Assembly: GCA_012839445.1 (NCBI GenBank)
Contig: DUNI01000145.1
Coordinates: forward strand, 1-54,796
Reading direction: 5' to 3'
DNA length: 54,796 nt
Source: Bacillota bacterium
GTDB lineage: Bacteria > Bacillota > DTU030 > DUMP01
Below are positions 41,739 to 52,467 of the stretch, piece by piece (positions within the stretch are counted from its first letter, which is position 1; each line of letters begins with the position of its first letter). The translations under genes were made by a program, and so were the position numbers. The notes beneath the pieces are model-generated. The model had not been told where the DNA came from. It searched no databases and was given only the letters and a program-made list of their open reading frames with translations.

Positions 41739-42893
41739 GTGCGCTGGCATATGATATATCGGCGATGGCGTCAAGGCGCGCCATTTATTAAAGGTGTTTT
41801 ATTGGTGACTGCCGGCTTTTGTTTGGTAAGCTTGGCAGCAGCCGGTTTGCCGCGACTAAATTTTCCTTCAGCAGTTCCTGCTCTAGCAGATGGAGGGCGT
41901 GATTTTCCTGGACAAGGATTATTCCGTAAGATATTGGAGTCTTATGAAATGGATTTTACCCGTGTTTTTGAACAGGGATTGCCTTTTTTTTGTCGGCGTC
42001 AATTATATGAGGCCGACGACACAACAGGCTCGAGCTTCTTGCTTCCCTGGCTTAAAAACCCTAGGAAACTAGGAATGGATTTGCGGCCTCTAAGTTTAGT
42101 ACAAAGTGAACTGGGATGGTTTGAATTAGCAGTCCGGGGTGGCAGTAGGAATCAAGATCAGTCTTTACCGGACGAGTCTTACCTGGTTAGTCCCGAACCA
42201 AAATCAGCACCAGTGGAAAACCCAAAGAGAGAAGTGCTACAGCCGACAATAAGACCTGAAGGGCCAGCAAAGGTAGCTATCTATCATACCCATACTTCTG
42301 AAGACTATGTACCGAGCTGTGGTAACAGTCATACTTATGGTCAAGAAGCAGGCATAGTTGCAGTTGGCCGCGAATTGGCTAGTAAATTAGAGCAGAAACA
42401 TAGGATCCGCTGCCTTCACGATACTTCTGTGCATGATACGCCTGTCTATCGTGAAGCTTACTTACGATCAGGTAACACTGTGGAAAAACTAATAAAGGAG
42501 AACCCGGAGCTAGAGATTATTTTGGATGTTCACCGTGATGCTTTTACCAAAGATGTTACTAAATCACGTACTATGACTACTACAACAATTAATGACCAAC
42601 AGGTAGCTCGGATTTATATTGTGGTGGGTACAGATCGGCTCGGGTTGACTCATCCTAACTGGCAACAAAACCATGCCTTTGCCTTGGAATTGCAGCAACA
42701 ATTGGAAGCCTTATATCCTGGTCTATCCCGTGGAATCAAGATTGACACGGCGCGCTTTAATCAGCATTTACATAGCCGACTTGTATTGATCGAAATTGGC
42801 GGTGATCAAAATACACTGGAAGAAGCCAAGTTGGGTGCCGGTTATTTGGCCGATGTACTGGTAGCTTGGTTAAGAAACCAGACAGAAAACTAG
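41739..42893 (+). CDS. spoIIP: Stage II sporulation protein P
   Basis: Peptidoglycan amidase/endopeptidase that with SpoIID and SpoIIM degrades wall during engulfment of the forespore. 384 residues: N-terminal membrane helix, low-complexity linker with many prolines (about 125-160), then the catalytic domain with VAIYHTHTSEDYVPS, the ILDVHRDAF metal site and VLIEIGGDQNTLEEA. The GTG at 41739 is chosen because GAAGAGG lies eight bases before it. Direct evidence of a sporulation pathway. The spore protease gene gpr, often just upstream, is not here. Confidence 0.92.
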   Translation: MRWHMIYRRWRQGAPFIKGVLLVTAGFCLVSLAAAGLPRLNFPSAVPALADGGRDFPGQGLFRKILESYEMDFTRVFEQGLPFFCRRQLYEADDTTGSSFLLPWLKNPRKLGMDLRPLSLVQSELGWFELAVRGGSRNQDQSLPDESYLVSPEPKSAPVENPKREVLQPTIRPEGPAKVAIYHTHTSEDYVPSCGNSHTYGQEAGIVAVGRELASKLEQKHRIRCLHDTSVHDTPVYREAYLRSGNTVEKLIKENPELEIILDVHRDAFTKDVTKSRTMTTTTINDQQVARIYIVVGTDRLGLTHPNWQQNHAFALELQQQLEALYPGLSRGIKIDTARFNQHLHSRLVLIEIGGDQNTLEEAKLGAGYLADVLVAWLRNQTEN

Positions 42894-42932
42894 TAAATTC
42901 CGGCAGAGATCATCTCCAGTGTCAGGTCTCGG

Positions 42933-42961
42933 TTGCTGCCGACTGGGCTAAATGGTATAAT
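42933..42961 (+). promoter_or_regulatory. lepA promoter
   Basis: TTGCTG (42933-42938), 17 bp spacer, TATAAT (42956-42961), 34 bp before the lepA ATG. Only 39 bp separate the spoIIP stop from it. Confidence 0.7.
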
Positions 42962-42995
42962 TTTTGATAGCAAGCCTAGAGGAAGGCGGGAATCC

Positions 42996-44798
42996 ATGAC
43001 CAGTAGTATAGCTTATGTCCGCAATTTTTGCATTATCGCCCATATTGACCATGGTAAGTCGACCTTGGCTGACAGAATGCTAGAGCAGACCGGGGCCTTT
43101 TCTGCCCGTGAGATGCAAGACCAGGTGCTCGATCAGATGGACCTGGAGCGTGAACGTGGCATTACCATCAAACTTACTCCGGTTCGCTTGACTTACCAGG
43201 CCCAAGATGGGCAAGAGTACAAATACAACCTGATTGATACACCGGGGCACGTAGATTTTAGCTATGAAGTCTCGCGTAGTTTGGCTGCCTGTGAAGGGGC
43301 CTTGCTAGTGGTGGACGCAACCCAAGGGATCGAGGCTCAAACACTAGCTAATGCTTATCTGGCCTTAGAACACGATCTGACGATTATTCCGGTTATCAAC
43401 AAAATTGACCTACCATCGGCTAACCCCGACATGGCGAAAAAAGAGATAGAGGAAGTACTGGGGCTGGACCCAGATTCGGCCGTGCTCTGCAGTGCTAAAA
43501 CCGGACAGGGTGTGTCGGAAATTCTAGAAGCCATTGCTCGGCGGATTCCACCACCGCAGGGAGAAGTATCAGATCCGTTGGCAGCGCTTATTTTCGATTC
43601 TAAGTTTGATCCTTACCGTGGCGTTATTGCCTATATTCGTGTTATGCAAGGGAGTATTAAGGTAGGGCAGCAGATTCGTCTTTTGGCCACAGGAAAGGAC
43701 TACGAGGTGGATGAAGTAGGGTTTTTCGGCAGCGATTTTATTCCGGTGCCAGAATTGGGCCCAGGTGACGTAGGTTATCTAAGCGCCGGTATTAAGGATA
43801 TTCAGGATGCCCGTGTAGGTGATACTATCACTGATATTGATCGCCCGGTGGCTAAACCTCTTCCAGGCTATCGACATCTGCGTCCCATGGTGTATTGTGG
43901 TTTGTACCCACAAGAAGCTAGTGATTATAATCTTCTCAGAGAATCCCTGGAGAAGCTGCAGCTAAATGATTCTGCTTTGGTTTTTGAATTGGAAACGTCT
44001 GCAGCTTTGGGCTTTGGGTTTCGTTGTGGTTTTTTGGGCTTACTTCATATGGAAATTGTTCAAGAGCGTTTGGAACGCGAGTTTAATGTCCATATTATTG
44101 CTACAGCGCCGAATGTGATCTATGAAATAACTACTACTGACGGCGAAGTGCTGTCTATGGATAGCCCGGCTAAATTGCCGCCACCTAACGAAATAGAAAG
44201 TTTCGCCGAACCTTTTGTGCGAGGAACCATCATTGTTCCCAGCGAGTTTATTGGCGCGGTAATGGAGTTGGCTCAGGAAAAACGGGGAACATATCATAAC
44301 ATGGAGTACTTGGACGAAAATAGGGTTGTCATCACTTATGATTTGCCTTTGTCTGAGATCATCTTTGATTTCTTTGATTTGCTCAAGTCACGCACCCGGG
44401 GCTATGCCTCTTTAGATTACGATTATTTAGGCCATCGTCCCGGTGATTTGGTCAAGCTTGATATATTAATCAATGGTGAGCCGGTGGATGCCCTATCACT
44501 GATTGTCCATCGTGAGCGGGCCAGGCAGCAGGGACGTAATTTAGTGGAAAGGTTGAGAAGCTTAATACCGCGCCAGCTTTTTGATGTGCCTATCCAGGCG
44601 GCGGTAGGAAGTCAGATCATTGCTCGTGAGACTGTAAAAGCATTGCGTAAAGACGTGTTGGCCAAATGCTATGGCGGCGATGTAAGTCGCAAGAGAAAGC
44701 TGTTAGAAAAGCAAAAAGAAGGCAAGAGACGGATGAAGCAAGTTGGTAATGTGGAAATTCCGCAAGAGGCCTTCATGGCTGTATTGAAGGTGAAGTGA
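42996..44798 (+). CDS. lepA: Elongation factor 4 (LepA)
   Basis: Ribosome-bound GTPase that can back-translocate or help subunit assembly under stress. 600 residues: G1 [12 protein letters not shown], the switch I region ERGITIKL, G3 [15 protein letters not shown]4 NKIDLP, and the LepA-specific C-terminal domain with [20 protein letters not shown] and [17 protein letters not shown]. The ATG at 42996 follows AGAGGAAGG; 21 upstream in-frame codons overlap the promoter and are not coding. Full length for the family. Confidence 0.97.
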   Translation: MTSSIAYVRNFCIIAHIDHGKSTLADRMLEQTGAFSAREMQDQVLDQMDLERERGITIKLTPVRLTYQAQDGQEYKYNLIDTPGHVDFSYEVSRSLAACEGALLVVDATQGIEAQTLANAYLALEHDLTIIPVINKIDLPSANPDMAKKEIEEVLGLDPDSAVLCSAKTGQGVSEILEAIARRIPPPQGEVSDPLAALIFDSKFDPYRGVIAYIRVMQGSIKVGQQIRLLATGKDYEVDEVGFFGSDFIPVPELGPGDVGYLSAGIKDIQDARVGDTITDIDRPVAKPLPGYRHLRPMVYCGLYPQEASDYNLLRESLEKLQLNDSALVFELETSAALGFGFRCGFLGLLHMEIVQERLEREFNVHIIATAPNVIYEITTTDGEVLSMDSPAKLPPPNEIESFAEPFVRGTIIVPSEFIGAVMELAQEKRGTYHNMEYLDENRVVITYDLPLSEIIFDFFDLLKSRTRGYASLDYDYLGHRPGDLVKLDILINGEPVDALSLIVHRERARQQGRNLVERLRSLIPRQLFDVPIQAAVGSQIIARETVKALRKDVLAKCYGGDVSRKRKLLEKQKEGKRRMKQVGNVEIPQEAFMAVLKVK

Positions 44799-44802
44799 AA
44801 CA

Positions 44803-45942
44803 GTGAGTAAAGGGCCGGCACTTTATATCCATGTTCCTTTTTGTGTCCGCAAGTGTTATTACTGTGACTTTGCTTCCCAGCCCTATTCGAGTAGTGCTGC
44901 CATGCAATATTTATATGCATTGGAACAGGAAGCTCAGATTTTTCTGACCTCCTGGCCCCGGGGCCAGGAGGTGTCTTCAATTTATGTTGGTGGGGGGACA
45001 CCTACCGTACTTGTGTCAGAGGAGCTTGAGCAGGTGCTTGCGGTAGCATCTGCTTTTCCCCGAGCATCAACCATAGAGTGGACTGTGGAGGCTAATCCGG
45101 GCACACTTACCTTGGACAAACTTAGAGTTCTTAAGGCAGCTGGTGTTAACCGTCTGAGTCTTGGGGTTCAAAGTTTTGACGATACTATACTGACTTTCTT
45201 AGGCCGAACTCACACCGGTGCCGAAGCCAAAACCGCATGGTACAATGCACGGCAGGTGGGTTTTGATAACTTAAGCTTGGATCTTATTTATGCCGTCCCG
45301 GGGCAAAGTTTAACCAGTTGGCGACAGACGTTGAAAGAAGCCTTAGCTTTGGCACCTGAACATATTTCTACTTATAGCCTCATGATTGAAGAGGGGACTG
45401 AGTTTGGTCGTCGAGGTTTGACTCCTGTTTCCCAGGAGCTGGACTTGGCCCAGTATGAGGAAGCACAGGCTGTACTACAAAAGGCTGGGCTCTGTCAATA
45501 CGAAATTTCCAACTTTGCTTGTCCTGGGTTTTCCTGCCGGCATAATTTGGTTTATTGGTATAACGAACCGTATCTGGGCTTAGGGCCGTCGGCCACGTCC
45601 TATCTGGCAGGAGAAAGACGGACTAACGTAAGAAATGTCAGTGAATATGTACAATGTTTAAACCAAGGAAGATTGCCGGTAGCGGATAGGGAATCGGCAA
45701 CGCCCGAACTGGCCCGGGCTGAGACGGTAATCTTAAGTCTAAGACTAAGAGAGGGCCTATCGCGTCGGCGGTTTCGTGAACGTTTTGGTCAGGATATAGG
45801 TGATGTTTATTCTGAAGCTATTCACCGGTTGACTGAGTATAATCTAGTAACCATGGATGAAGACAGCCTTCGGCTTACTGATAAGGGTCTACCGCTGGCT
45901 AATCAGGTGGCTATGGCTTTCTTACCAAACAACCCTTCTTGA
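44803..45942 (+). CDS. hemW: Heme chaperone HemW (HemN-like radical SAM)
   Basis: 379 residues: IHVPFCVRKCYYCDF supplies the CxxxCxxC radical SAM ligands, followed by VGGGTPTVL and VEANPGTL, GVNRLSLGVQSFDD, LDLIYAVPGQS and the HemN C-terminal domain. It lacks the N-terminal extension needed for coproporphyrinogen oxidase activity, so it belongs to the HemW group that delivers heme. GTG start four bases after the lepA stop. Its stop codon lies inside the -35 box of the next operon. Confidence 0.9.
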   Translation: MSKGPALYIHVPFCVRKCYYCDFASQPYSSSAAMQYLYALEQEAQIFLTSWPRGQEVSSIYVGGGTPTVLVSEELEQVLAVASAFPRASTIEWTVEANPGTLTLDKLRVLKAAGVNRLSLGVQSFDDTILTFLGRTHTGAEAKTAWYNARQVGFDNLSLDLIYAVPGQSLTSWRQTLKEALALAPEHISTYSLMIEEGTEFGRRGLTPVSQELDLAQYEEAQAVLQKAGLCQYEISNFACPGFSCRHNLVYWYNEPYLGLGPSATSYLAGERRTNVRNVSEYVQCLNQGRLPVADRESATPELARAETVILSLRLREGLSRRRFRERFGQDIGDVYSEAIHRLTEYNLVTMDEDSLRLTDKGLPLANQVAMAFLPNNPS

Positions 45943-45967
45943 CAAGGCCAGATATTGGTGTTATCGT
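45939..45967 (+). promoter_or_regulatory. Promoter of the hrcA-dnaK heat-shock operon
   Basis: TTGACA (45939-45944), 17 bp, TATCGT (45962-45967). The TGA stop of hemW is part of the -35 box. The CIRCE operator starts 13 bp after the -10 box, at about +7. Confidence 0.7.
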
Positions 45968-45980
45968 GGGGATGGACTCA

Positions 45981-46007
45981 TTAGCACTCTCCCCAAGAGA
46001 GTGCTAA
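45981..46007 (+). promoter_or_regulatory. CIRCE operator (HrcA binding site)
   Basis: TTAGCACTC-N9-GAGTGCTAA, a perfect match to the CIRCE consensus. HrcA bound here represses the operon; heat inactivates HrcA unless a chaperonin refolds it. Confidence 0.96.
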
Positions 46008-46036
46008 CGGGGGATCGTTTGAAGGGGGTGGGGAAA

Positions 46037-47074
46037 GTGTTGAGCGAACGCAAGCGAGAAGTACTTAGGGCCGTCGTATCAGAGTATGTAAATACTGCCG
46101 AGCCTGTTGGGTCGCGCACGCTCGTCCGCCGCCATGATCTTGGTGTTAGCACGGCTACTATTAGAAACGAGATGGCCGATTTGGAGGAAATGGGCTATCT
46201 TGAGCAACCGCATGTGTCTGCAGGGCGAGTTCCATCTGACAGTGGCTACCGATTTTACGTGGACAATTTGATGGAACAAGATCAGCTTACAGGTTCTGAG
46301 CAGGATTTGCTAAATCAGTTAGCTGGGATAACAACACGAGAAGCAGATACAGTGCTGGCATCTGCGTCCAGATTACTATCTCAGATCTCCAATTATGTGG
46401 GTTTAGTTACCAGTCCCCGTATTCACACGAGCCGGCTGACATCGGTGAAGCTGGTACATTTGGATCACCGGCTGGCTTTAGCCCTGCTGTTTACTGACAA
46501 CGGGCAGGTGGAGAGTCGGGTAATGGTTTTGCCACCAGAAATAGAGCCTGCAGATATGGAAAATTTAGCTGCTTATTTTACCCATCGTTTGGCCGGTAAA
46601 CCGATTGAGGAAATTACCAGCCAGCTGTTAGACGAGGTTTATGAAGAACTATTAGAAAACGTAAGACATAGTTGCGATTTATTAGGCCAGATTGCTAGTG
46701 CACTTATGGCTTGGCTTAAGGCAAGTGCACGTGGCCGGGTGTATATGGGTGGGGCTCATAATATTTTGAAACAGCCTGAGTTTCAGGATTTAGAAAAGGT
46801 TCGGCGTCTACTGGCTCTGCTGGAGGAGGAACCGATCCTGCTTCAATTGCTACAACGTGATCCTGGAACTATGGTTACTATCGGTCGCGAGAACCAATTG
46901 CCAGTAATGCAGGACTGCACAGTGGTGTCTGCTACTTATGCAGTTAACGGACGGCCAGCGGGAACGCTGGCAGTTTTAGGGCCGACTCGTATGAACTATG
47001 CTCATGTGATTTCGGTATTGGAATACATGTCAGGTTGTCTGGAACAAGCTTTTTCAGGTAAAGATAAAGACTAG
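46037..47074 (+). CDS. hrcA: Heat-inducible transcription repressor HrcA
   Basis: 345 residues: N-terminal winged helix (LSERKREVLRAVVSEYVNTAEPVGSRTL, HDLGVSTATIRNEMADLEEMGYLEQPHVSAGRVPSDSGYRFYVD), then the dimer/GAF-like domain, ending in VSATYAVNGRPAGTLAVLGPTRMNYAHVISVLEYMS. The whole family pattern is present. GTG at 46037 (or TTG at 46040) lies eight bases after GAAGGGGG, 30 bp beyond the CIRCE. The repressor therefore controls itself and the chaperones behind it. Confidence 0.95.
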   Translation: MLSERKREVLRAVVSEYVNTAEPVGSRTLVRRHDLGVSTATIRNEMADLEEMGYLEQPHVSAGRVPSDSGYRFYVDNLMEQDQLTGSEQDLLNQLAGITTREADTVLASASRLLSQISNYVGLVTSPRIHTSRLTSVKLVHLDHRLALALLFTDNGQVESRVMVLPPEIEPADMENLAAYFTHRLAGKPIEEITSQLLDEVYEELLENVRHSCDLLGQIASALMAWLKASARGRVYMGGAHNILKQPEFQDLEKVRRLLALLEEEPILLQLLQRDPGTMVTIGRENQLPVMQDCTVVSATYAVNGRPAGTLAVLGPTRMNYAHVISVLEYMSGCLEQAFSGKDKD

Positions 47075-47106
47075 TGGGCCGCATTGAGGGGAAGGAGTAG
47101 ATGTTG

Positions 47107-48690
47107 ATGAAGCAAGGAGCCGGGGGGGCCGAAGTGGACGAACGCTTGGCTGCCCTGATTTCCAATGCCAATGCCATTCGAGCTATAGCTGCTGCGGTGG
47201 AAGGTACCATTGGGCCAAAGGGTTTAGACACTATGCTTGTGGATCGATTCGGCGAGGTTACCATTACCAATGACGGTGTTACAATTTTGGAGCAAATGGA
47301 TGTGAACCATCCTGCTGCCCGGATGCTTATTAATGTGGCGCGAGCTCAACAGGATGAAATTGGCGATGGTACTACCACCTGCACTATTTTGGCCAAGGCC
47401 TTAGTTAGTGAAGGGGTAAACCACGTGATTCGGGGCGTGCCTGTTATTAGGGTGATTGAGGGTGTGCGTTATGGCATTGAGCGGGCACTGGAAATCATTA
47501 AGCAGCATGCCTGTCCGGTTAAGGATTTGCAAGATCCTGTTCTTGGGCGCATTGCTTACATTGCCGGGAGGGAAAATAAAGATATTGCCGAGTTGGTGGT
47601 ACAGGCTGCTCGGCTAATTGGCGAAGAAAAACTCCACGATGATAATTTCCGCCTAGCTGATACCGTATTAGCTCAAGAAGGAGCCGACAACGAAGTATTT
47701 ATGGGATTAGTTCTGGATCGTGAGCGCTTAAGCAGCCAAATGCCCGAAGAGAAGGAAAATATTAAGGTGTTAGTGCTGGATGATGCGCTGGATCCTGAGG
47801 AAATAGAAGAGGAAGCTCTAGGTACGGAAACTGGTTTTAATAAATACCTGGAGCTGCAGGAAGAATTTCGCCGGAACCTAAGCAAATTGGTAGACTTAGG
47901 TGTGGGCTTGGTACTTACTAGCCGTACGGTCCATAATATTGGAGAAGAAATTTTGACTGATGCCGGCGTTTTTGTGGTGGATCGGTTGGCGAGCGATTCC
48001 TTGCGACTGGCAGCAGAACATACTGGAGCCCGGCTAGTCAAACGGTCGGCCCTTAAGAAGACAGCGGAAGAGTTAGAGAAATACTTAGGCTTTGCCGGTA
48101 AGGTTTATGAAGATGAGAAGCTGGGCCAGGTGCGGATTTTGGGCGGAAAAGGAAAACCTATGGCTACTGTGCTGGTGGGCGCTGCTACCGAAGAAGTGGT
48201 GGGTGAGCGACAACGTATCGCACGCGATGCAGCGTCTTCGCTTCAGGCTGCAGTCAAGGGAGGGATTGTTCCAGGAGGCGGGACTCTGGAGATAACTGTA
48301 GCCCGCGAATTGGCGGCTAACCGCCAGGAAAAGCAAGGAATGAGTGCTTATGGCGTTGATGCAGTGGTGGAGGCTCTAAAACGTCCCTTGGCCCAAATTG
48401 CTGCCAACGCAGGCTTTAACCCCCTGGAAAAAGTGGAGCAAGTATTTGCAGCCCAGTTGAACGCGGAATCTAACGATCTGGGTATCAACTGCGAGAACGG
48501 AGAAATAGCTTCTTTGACTGAACTTGGAATTTCCGACCCGGCCTTAGTAAAAAGCTATGCTCTCAGGGCTGCCGGTGAAGTAGCAGAAGCTATCTTGCGC
48601 ATAGATACCATTATTAAGCGCAAGGATCCTGTTAGCCCTCCGGGCGGTGCCGAGGAAAGTGGCGACGGTGCAGCTGCCCTTGACTTTTAG
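47107..48690 (+). CDS. Archaeal-type (group II/III) chaperonin, thermosome-like
   Basis: 527 residues, clearly of the TCP-1/thermosome branch, not GroEL: VEGTIGPKGLDTMLVDRFG, TITNDGVTILEQMDVNHPAARM, DEIGDGTTTCTILAKAL for ATP binding and hydrolysis, and SSLQAAVKGGIVPGGGTLE in the C-terminal equatorial domain. Group II chaperonins use a built-in helical lid and no GroES, and no groES is nearby. A bacterial subset, described in Carboxydothermus hydrogenoformans and relatives, lies in the dnaK operon, as here. It ends in an acidic DGAAALDF tail, without a GGM repeat. ATG 47107 has AAGGAG nine bases upstream; ATG 47101 is too near. It may refold HrcA, the usual role of GroEL. Confidence 0.9.
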   Translation: MKQGAGGAEVDERLAALISNANAIRAIAAAVEGTIGPKGLDTMLVDRFGEVTITNDGVTILEQMDVNHPAARMLINVARAQQDEIGDGTTTCTILAKALVSEGVNHVIRGVPVIRVIEGVRYGIERALEIIKQHACPVKDLQDPVLGRIAYIAGRENKDIAELVVQAARLIGEEKLHDDNFRLADTVLAQEGADNEVFMGLVLDRERLSSQMPEEKENIKVLVLDDALDPEEIEEEALGTETGFNKYLELQEEFRRNLSKLVDLGVGLVLTSRTVHNIGEEILTDAGVFVVDRLASDSLRLAAEHTGARLVKRSALKKTAEELEKYLGFAGKVYEDEKLGQVRILGGKGKPMATVLVGAATEEVVGERQRIARDAASSLQAAVKGGIVPGGGTLEITVARELAANRQEKQGMSAYGVDAVVEALKRPLAQIAANAGFNPLEKVEQVFAAQLNAESNDLGINCENGEIASLTELGISDPALVKSYALRAAGEVAEAILRIDTIIKRKDPVSPPGGAEESGDGAAALDF

Positions 48691-48710
48691 CGTTTTGAGG
48701 TGGTGAGGCA

Positions 48711-49412
48711 TTGATAGAAGAACGTGCAAAAGAGGATGTATTCAAAGAGAAAAAGTCCGAGAACACGGTTGACGATGTTCAACAGTCAGCTGGTGAGGTG
48801 AACGGTAAGGATGCCGGAGTAAATGCCGGCAGCGAGGATAACAAGCAAATAGAACTGGCTACTAAACTGAAAGAAGCTGAAGAGACTGCTGCAGGTTATT
48901 TGGCCCAACTTACTCGCCTGCAGGCCGACTTTGTTAATTTCCGTCGGCGTATGGAGCGTGAGCGTGCGGAGCAAATAAGATATGCTAATGAACAATTATT
49001 TCATAAGTTGTTACCTGTTGTGGATAATCTAGAGCGAGCAATTGAGGCTGGAAAAAAGGCTAAATCTACAGAGCCGCTGCTTGAAGGTATAAACCAGGTA
49101 CTAAAACAATTTCTGGCTGTGCTGGAAAAGGAAGGTGTTACGCCTTTAGATCCTGGTATAGGGCAGCCTTTTGATCCCAATTACCAGGAGGCGTTAATGC
49201 GCGAAGAAGGAGAAGCGGAAGTTGTGGTCCAGGAGTTATTGCGTGGATGGTGCTATCATGAACGTGTGCTACGGCCAACACTGGTAAAAGTAGGGCCACA
49301 TGCAACTGATCACCAGGCAACACCTGAGACTGAAACTAAAGACGAGACTCCTGATACAGTGGCTATTGATAACAAGAAAAAGACAACCGGTACCAAGGAG
49401 GTAGAAAAATAG
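48711..49412 (+). CDS. grpE: Nucleotide exchange factor GrpE
   Basis: 233 residues: a charged, variable N-terminus, a long coiled coil ([20 protein letters not shown]-like helix, residues about 45-90; [13 protein letters not shown]), and the beta domain with [20 protein letters not shown] and [17 protein letters not shown]. It releases ADP from DnaK. The TTG start at 48711 has GAGGTGGTGAGG upstream. C-terminal extension of about 40 polar residues is longer than usual. Confidence 0.94.
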   Translation: MIEERAKEDVFKEKKSENTVDDVQQSAGEVNGKDAGVNAGSEDNKQIELATKLKEAEETAAGYLAQLTRLQADFVNFRRRMERERAEQIRYANEQLFHKLLPVVDNLERAIEAGKKAKSTEPLLEGINQVLKQFLAVLEKEGVTPLDPGIGQPFDPNYQEALMREEGEAEVVVQELLRGWCYHERVLRPTLVKVGPHATDHQATPETETKDETPDTVAIDNKKKTTGTKEVEK

Positions 49413-49413
49413 G

Positions 49414-51264
49414 ATGGCAAAAGTCATTGGCATTGATCTAGGTACAACCAATTCTGTGGTTGCAGTTATGGAAGGCGGAGAACCGACTATAATAACTAAC
49501 GCAGAAGGAAGCCGACTAACTCCTTCAGTAGTGGCTTTTACCAAAGACGGCGAGCGAATAGTGGGCCAGGTGGCCCGACGCCAAGCCATAACCAACCCTG
49601 AGCGGACTATTGGATCTATTAAGCGACATATGGGTTCGAATTATAAATCACGTGTTGATGGTAAGGAGTATACTCCCCAAGAAACTTCGGCTATGATTTT
49701 GCAGAAATTAAAGAGTGATGCTGAAGCCTACTTAGGTGAGTCAGTGACTCAGGCCGTTATTACTGTACCGGCCTATTTTAGTGATAGCCAGCGGCAGGCC
49801 ACGAAAGATGCCGGGGTTATTGCCGGTTTGGAGGTCCTGCGGATTATCAATGAACCTACGGCTGCGGCTTTAGCTTATGGGCTGGAGAAAGGTCAAGATC
49901 AGACAATATTGGTCTATGACTTAGGCGGAGGCACTTTTGACGTATCTTTATTGGAACTTGGAGATGGCGTGTTCGAAGTTAAGGCTACCAGTGGCAACAC
50001 TAAGCTTGGCGGAGATGATTTTGACCAGCGTATTATAGATTACGTGGCTGATGAATTTAAGAAAGAACAGGGAATTGATCTTAGACAGGATAAGATGGCC
50101 CGGCAACGTCTTAAAGAAGCAGCTGAGAAGGCTAAGATCGAGTTATCCAGCTTGCTTAGTGCTACTATCAATCTCCCTTTTATTACGGCTGATGCCAGTG
50201 GTCCCAAGCATTTGGAGATGTCCTTAACACGGGCTAAATTTGAAGAGCTGACCCGAGATTTAGTGGAGGCTAGCATGGGTCCCACGCGACAGGCTTTAAG
50301 CGATGCCGGTTTAGAACCTAGTGATGTAGACAAAATATTACTCGTAGGTGGATCCACCAGGATACCGGCAGTGCAAGAAGCTATTAGTAGCTATTTTGGC
50401 AAGGAGCCCCATAAAGGGGTTAACCCTGATGAGTGTGTGGCCATGGGAGCTGCTATTCAAGCTGGGGTATTGGCTGGCGAAGTCAAAGACGTATTGCTCT
50501 TGGACGTTACGCCGCTCTCCTTAGGTATCGAAACCTTGGGTGGAGTGTTTACCAAAATCATCGAGCGCAATACGACCATCCCTACAGCCAAGAGCCAAAT
50601 ATTTTCCACAGCTGCTGACGGCCAAACCGGCGTGGACATTCATGTTTTGCAGGGCGAGCGGGCCATGGCGGCAGACAACAAGACTTTGGGCCGCTTTGAA
50701 CTGACGGGAATTCCACCGGCGCCGCGCGGTGTACCAAAAATTGAGGTTACGTTTGATATCGATGCTAACGGTATTGTGCATGTTTCAGCCAAAGACATGG
50801 GTACCGGTAAGGAACAGTCCATTACTATCAAGTCTTCCAGTGGGTTAAGCGACGAAGAGATCGAGCGTATGCGCCAAGAGGCGGACCGGCATGCTGCTGA
50901 GGATGAGCAGCGTCGCCAATTTGTTGAAGCCAAGAACCAGGCTGATGCTTTGGTGTACAGTGCCGAAAAGACCATCAAAGAGGCCGAGGGCAAGGTGGAT
51001 AAAGCCTCCATTGATACGGCCAAAGAAGCTCTGGAGCAGCTAAAAGAGAAACTAAATAGTGATGATACCGAGGCTATAAAACAGGCTAGCGAAAAGCTCT
51101 CTGAAGCCCTTTATGCTGTAAGTTCAGCTCTTTATGCTAAAACCGAGCAAGAAAAAGGTACCGAGGCTGCCGGACAGCAGCAGGCTAACAATGCCGGACC
51201 CCAAACAGGAACAGATGACAATGTGGTGGACGCTGACTACAAGGTAGAGGATGATAAGAAGTAA
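49414..51264 (+). CDS. dnaK: Chaperone protein DnaK (Hsp70)
   Basis: 616 residues: ATPase motifs [36 protein letters not shown] and [16 protein letters not shown]; substrate-binding domain with [19 protein letters not shown]; helical lid and an acidic C-terminal tail ([14 protein letters not shown]). Two bases after grpE, with CAAGGAGGTAG upstream. It partners with DnaJ and GrpE encoded on either side. Confidence 0.98.
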   Translation: MAKVIGIDLGTTNSVVAVMEGGEPTIITNAEGSRLTPSVVAFTKDGERIVGQVARRQAITNPERTIGSIKRHMGSNYKSRVDGKEYTPQETSAMILQKLKSDAEAYLGESVTQAVITVPAYFSDSQRQATKDAGVIAGLEVLRIINEPTAAALAYGLEKGQDQTILVYDLGGGTFDVSLLELGDGVFEVKATSGNTKLGGDDFDQRIIDYVADEFKKEQGIDLRQDKMARQRLKEAAEKAKIELSSLLSATINLPFITADASGPKHLEMSLTRAKFEELTRDLVEASMGPTRQALSDAGLEPSDVDKILLVGGSTRIPAVQEAISSYFGKEPHKGVNPDECVAMGAAIQAGVLAGEVKDVLLLDVTPLSLGIETLGGVFTKIIERNTTIPTAKSQIFSTAADGQTGVDIHVLQGERAMAADNKTLGRFELTGIPPAPRGVPKIEVTFDIDANGIVHVSAKDMGTGKEQSITIKSSSGLSDEEIERMRQEADRHAAEDEQRRQFVEAKNQADALVYSAEKTIKEAEGKVDKASIDTAKEALEQLKEKLNSDDTEAIKQASEKLSEALYAVSSALYAKTEQEKGTEAAGQQQANNAGPQTGTDDNVVDADYKVEDDKK

Positions 51265-51291
51265 AGGGCATAAAGGCGGAGGTTGATTAGG

Positions 51292-52440
51292 TTGGCCGAA
51301 AAACGCGATTATTACGAAGTACTTGGCGTGCCGCGCACGGCCAGCCAAGAAGAAATCAAGAAAGCCTACCGGAAACAAGCACGTAAATATCACCCCGATG
51401 TAAACCCCGGGGATCCAACTGCCGAAGAGAAGTTTAAGGAAGTTAACGAAGCATACGAGGTCTTAAGTGATTCACAAAAAAAGGCCCAGTATGACCAGTT
51501 TGGACATGCTGCTTTCGATGCTTCAGCTTTTGGTGGCCAAGGTGGTGCCGACTTTGGTGGATTTGGTGGCAATTTTGGTTTCGATATCTTTGGTGACATA
51601 TTCGATATGTTTAGCGGTCGTCAAGGAAGAAGTCAGCGGACTGGACCTGAGCGCGGTGCTGATTTGCAGTATGATTTGGATATTACGTTAGAAGAAGCTG
51701 CGACAGGCATTGAAAGGGAAATCGAAGTTTTCCGGGAAGAAAAGTGCAATACTTGTGATGGTAGCGGTGCTGCTCCCGGCACTTCTCCCAGCACTTGTTC
51801 GAGCTGCGGTGGTACAGGGGAGCTTAGGCAGGAACGGACGACACCATTTGGGCGCATGGTGAATGTTACCACCTGCGTGCGTTGTGGCGGCCGCGGGAAG
51901 GTTATTTTAGAACCATGTAAGGATTGCGGGGGTAGTGGTCATAAGCGCCGTGCCCGCCGTATTCTTGTGCGAGTGCCAGCAGGGGTAGATACCGGAGCGC
52001 GGTTGCGCCTAGCAGGTGAAGGTGGCCTTGGAGTGCGCGGGGGTCCCCCAGGTGACTTATATGTGTTTATTACCATTCGGCCCCACAAAGTATTCGAACG
52101 GCAAGGGGACAACTTGTTTACCCAGGTTAAGATTAATATGACGCAGGCGGCACTGGGCACAGAAACCGACGTTCCTATTTTAGGAGGCACAGCTAAACTG
52201 ACTATTCCCCCAGGTACTCAAAGTGGCACTCACTTTCGCTTACGTGGTAAAGGGATGCCTCTTTTACGTGGTCATGGCCGTGGCGATTTGTTAGTACGCG
52301 TAATAGTAAGCATACCGAAAAGGCTTACACCAAAACAAAGAGAATTGCTTAAAGAGCTGGCAGAAACGTTTGGAGACGATGTTCGGGACGATGATGATAA
52401 AGGATTCTTCAAGAAAATGCGCGATGCATTGGGGAAATAG
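51292..52440 (+). CDS. dnaJ: Chaperone protein DnaJ
   Basis: 382 residues: J domain with YHPDVNPG, where the HPD loop activates DnaK; Gly/Phe-rich linker ([13 protein letters not shown]); four zinc-finger repeats [32 protein letters not shown]; and C-terminal substrate-binding domains. The TTG at 51292 is chosen because GGAGG (51278-51282) is nine bases upstream; a TTG at 51283 overlaps it. Complete for the type-I DnaJ family. Confidence 0.97.
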   Translation: MAEKRDYYEVLGVPRTASQEEIKKAYRKQARKYHPDVNPGDPTAEEKFKEVNEAYEVLSDSQKKAQYDQFGHAAFDASAFGGQGGADFGGFGGNFGFDIFGDIFDMFSGRQGRSQRTGPERGADLQYDLDITLEEAATGIEREIEVFREEKCNTCDGSGAAPGTSPSTCSSCGGTGELRQERTTPFGRMVNVTTCVRCGGRGKVILEPCKDCGGSGHKRRARRILVRVPAGVDTGARLRLAGEGGLGVRGGPPGDLYVFITIRPHKVFERQGDNLFTQVKINMTQAALGTETDVPILGGTAKLTIPPGTQSGTHFRLRGKGMPLLRGHGRGDLLVRVIVSIPKRLTPKQRELLKELAETFGDDVRDDDDKGFFKKMRDALGK

Positions 52441-52467
52441 TGAAGTGATGAAAGGGAGGGGTCCTCG

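Noticed and set aside
47107-48690. GroEL
   Set aside because: The motifs (TITNDGVTILEQM, DEIGDGTTT) and the C-terminal region match the thermosome/TCP-1 branch; no groES is nearby.
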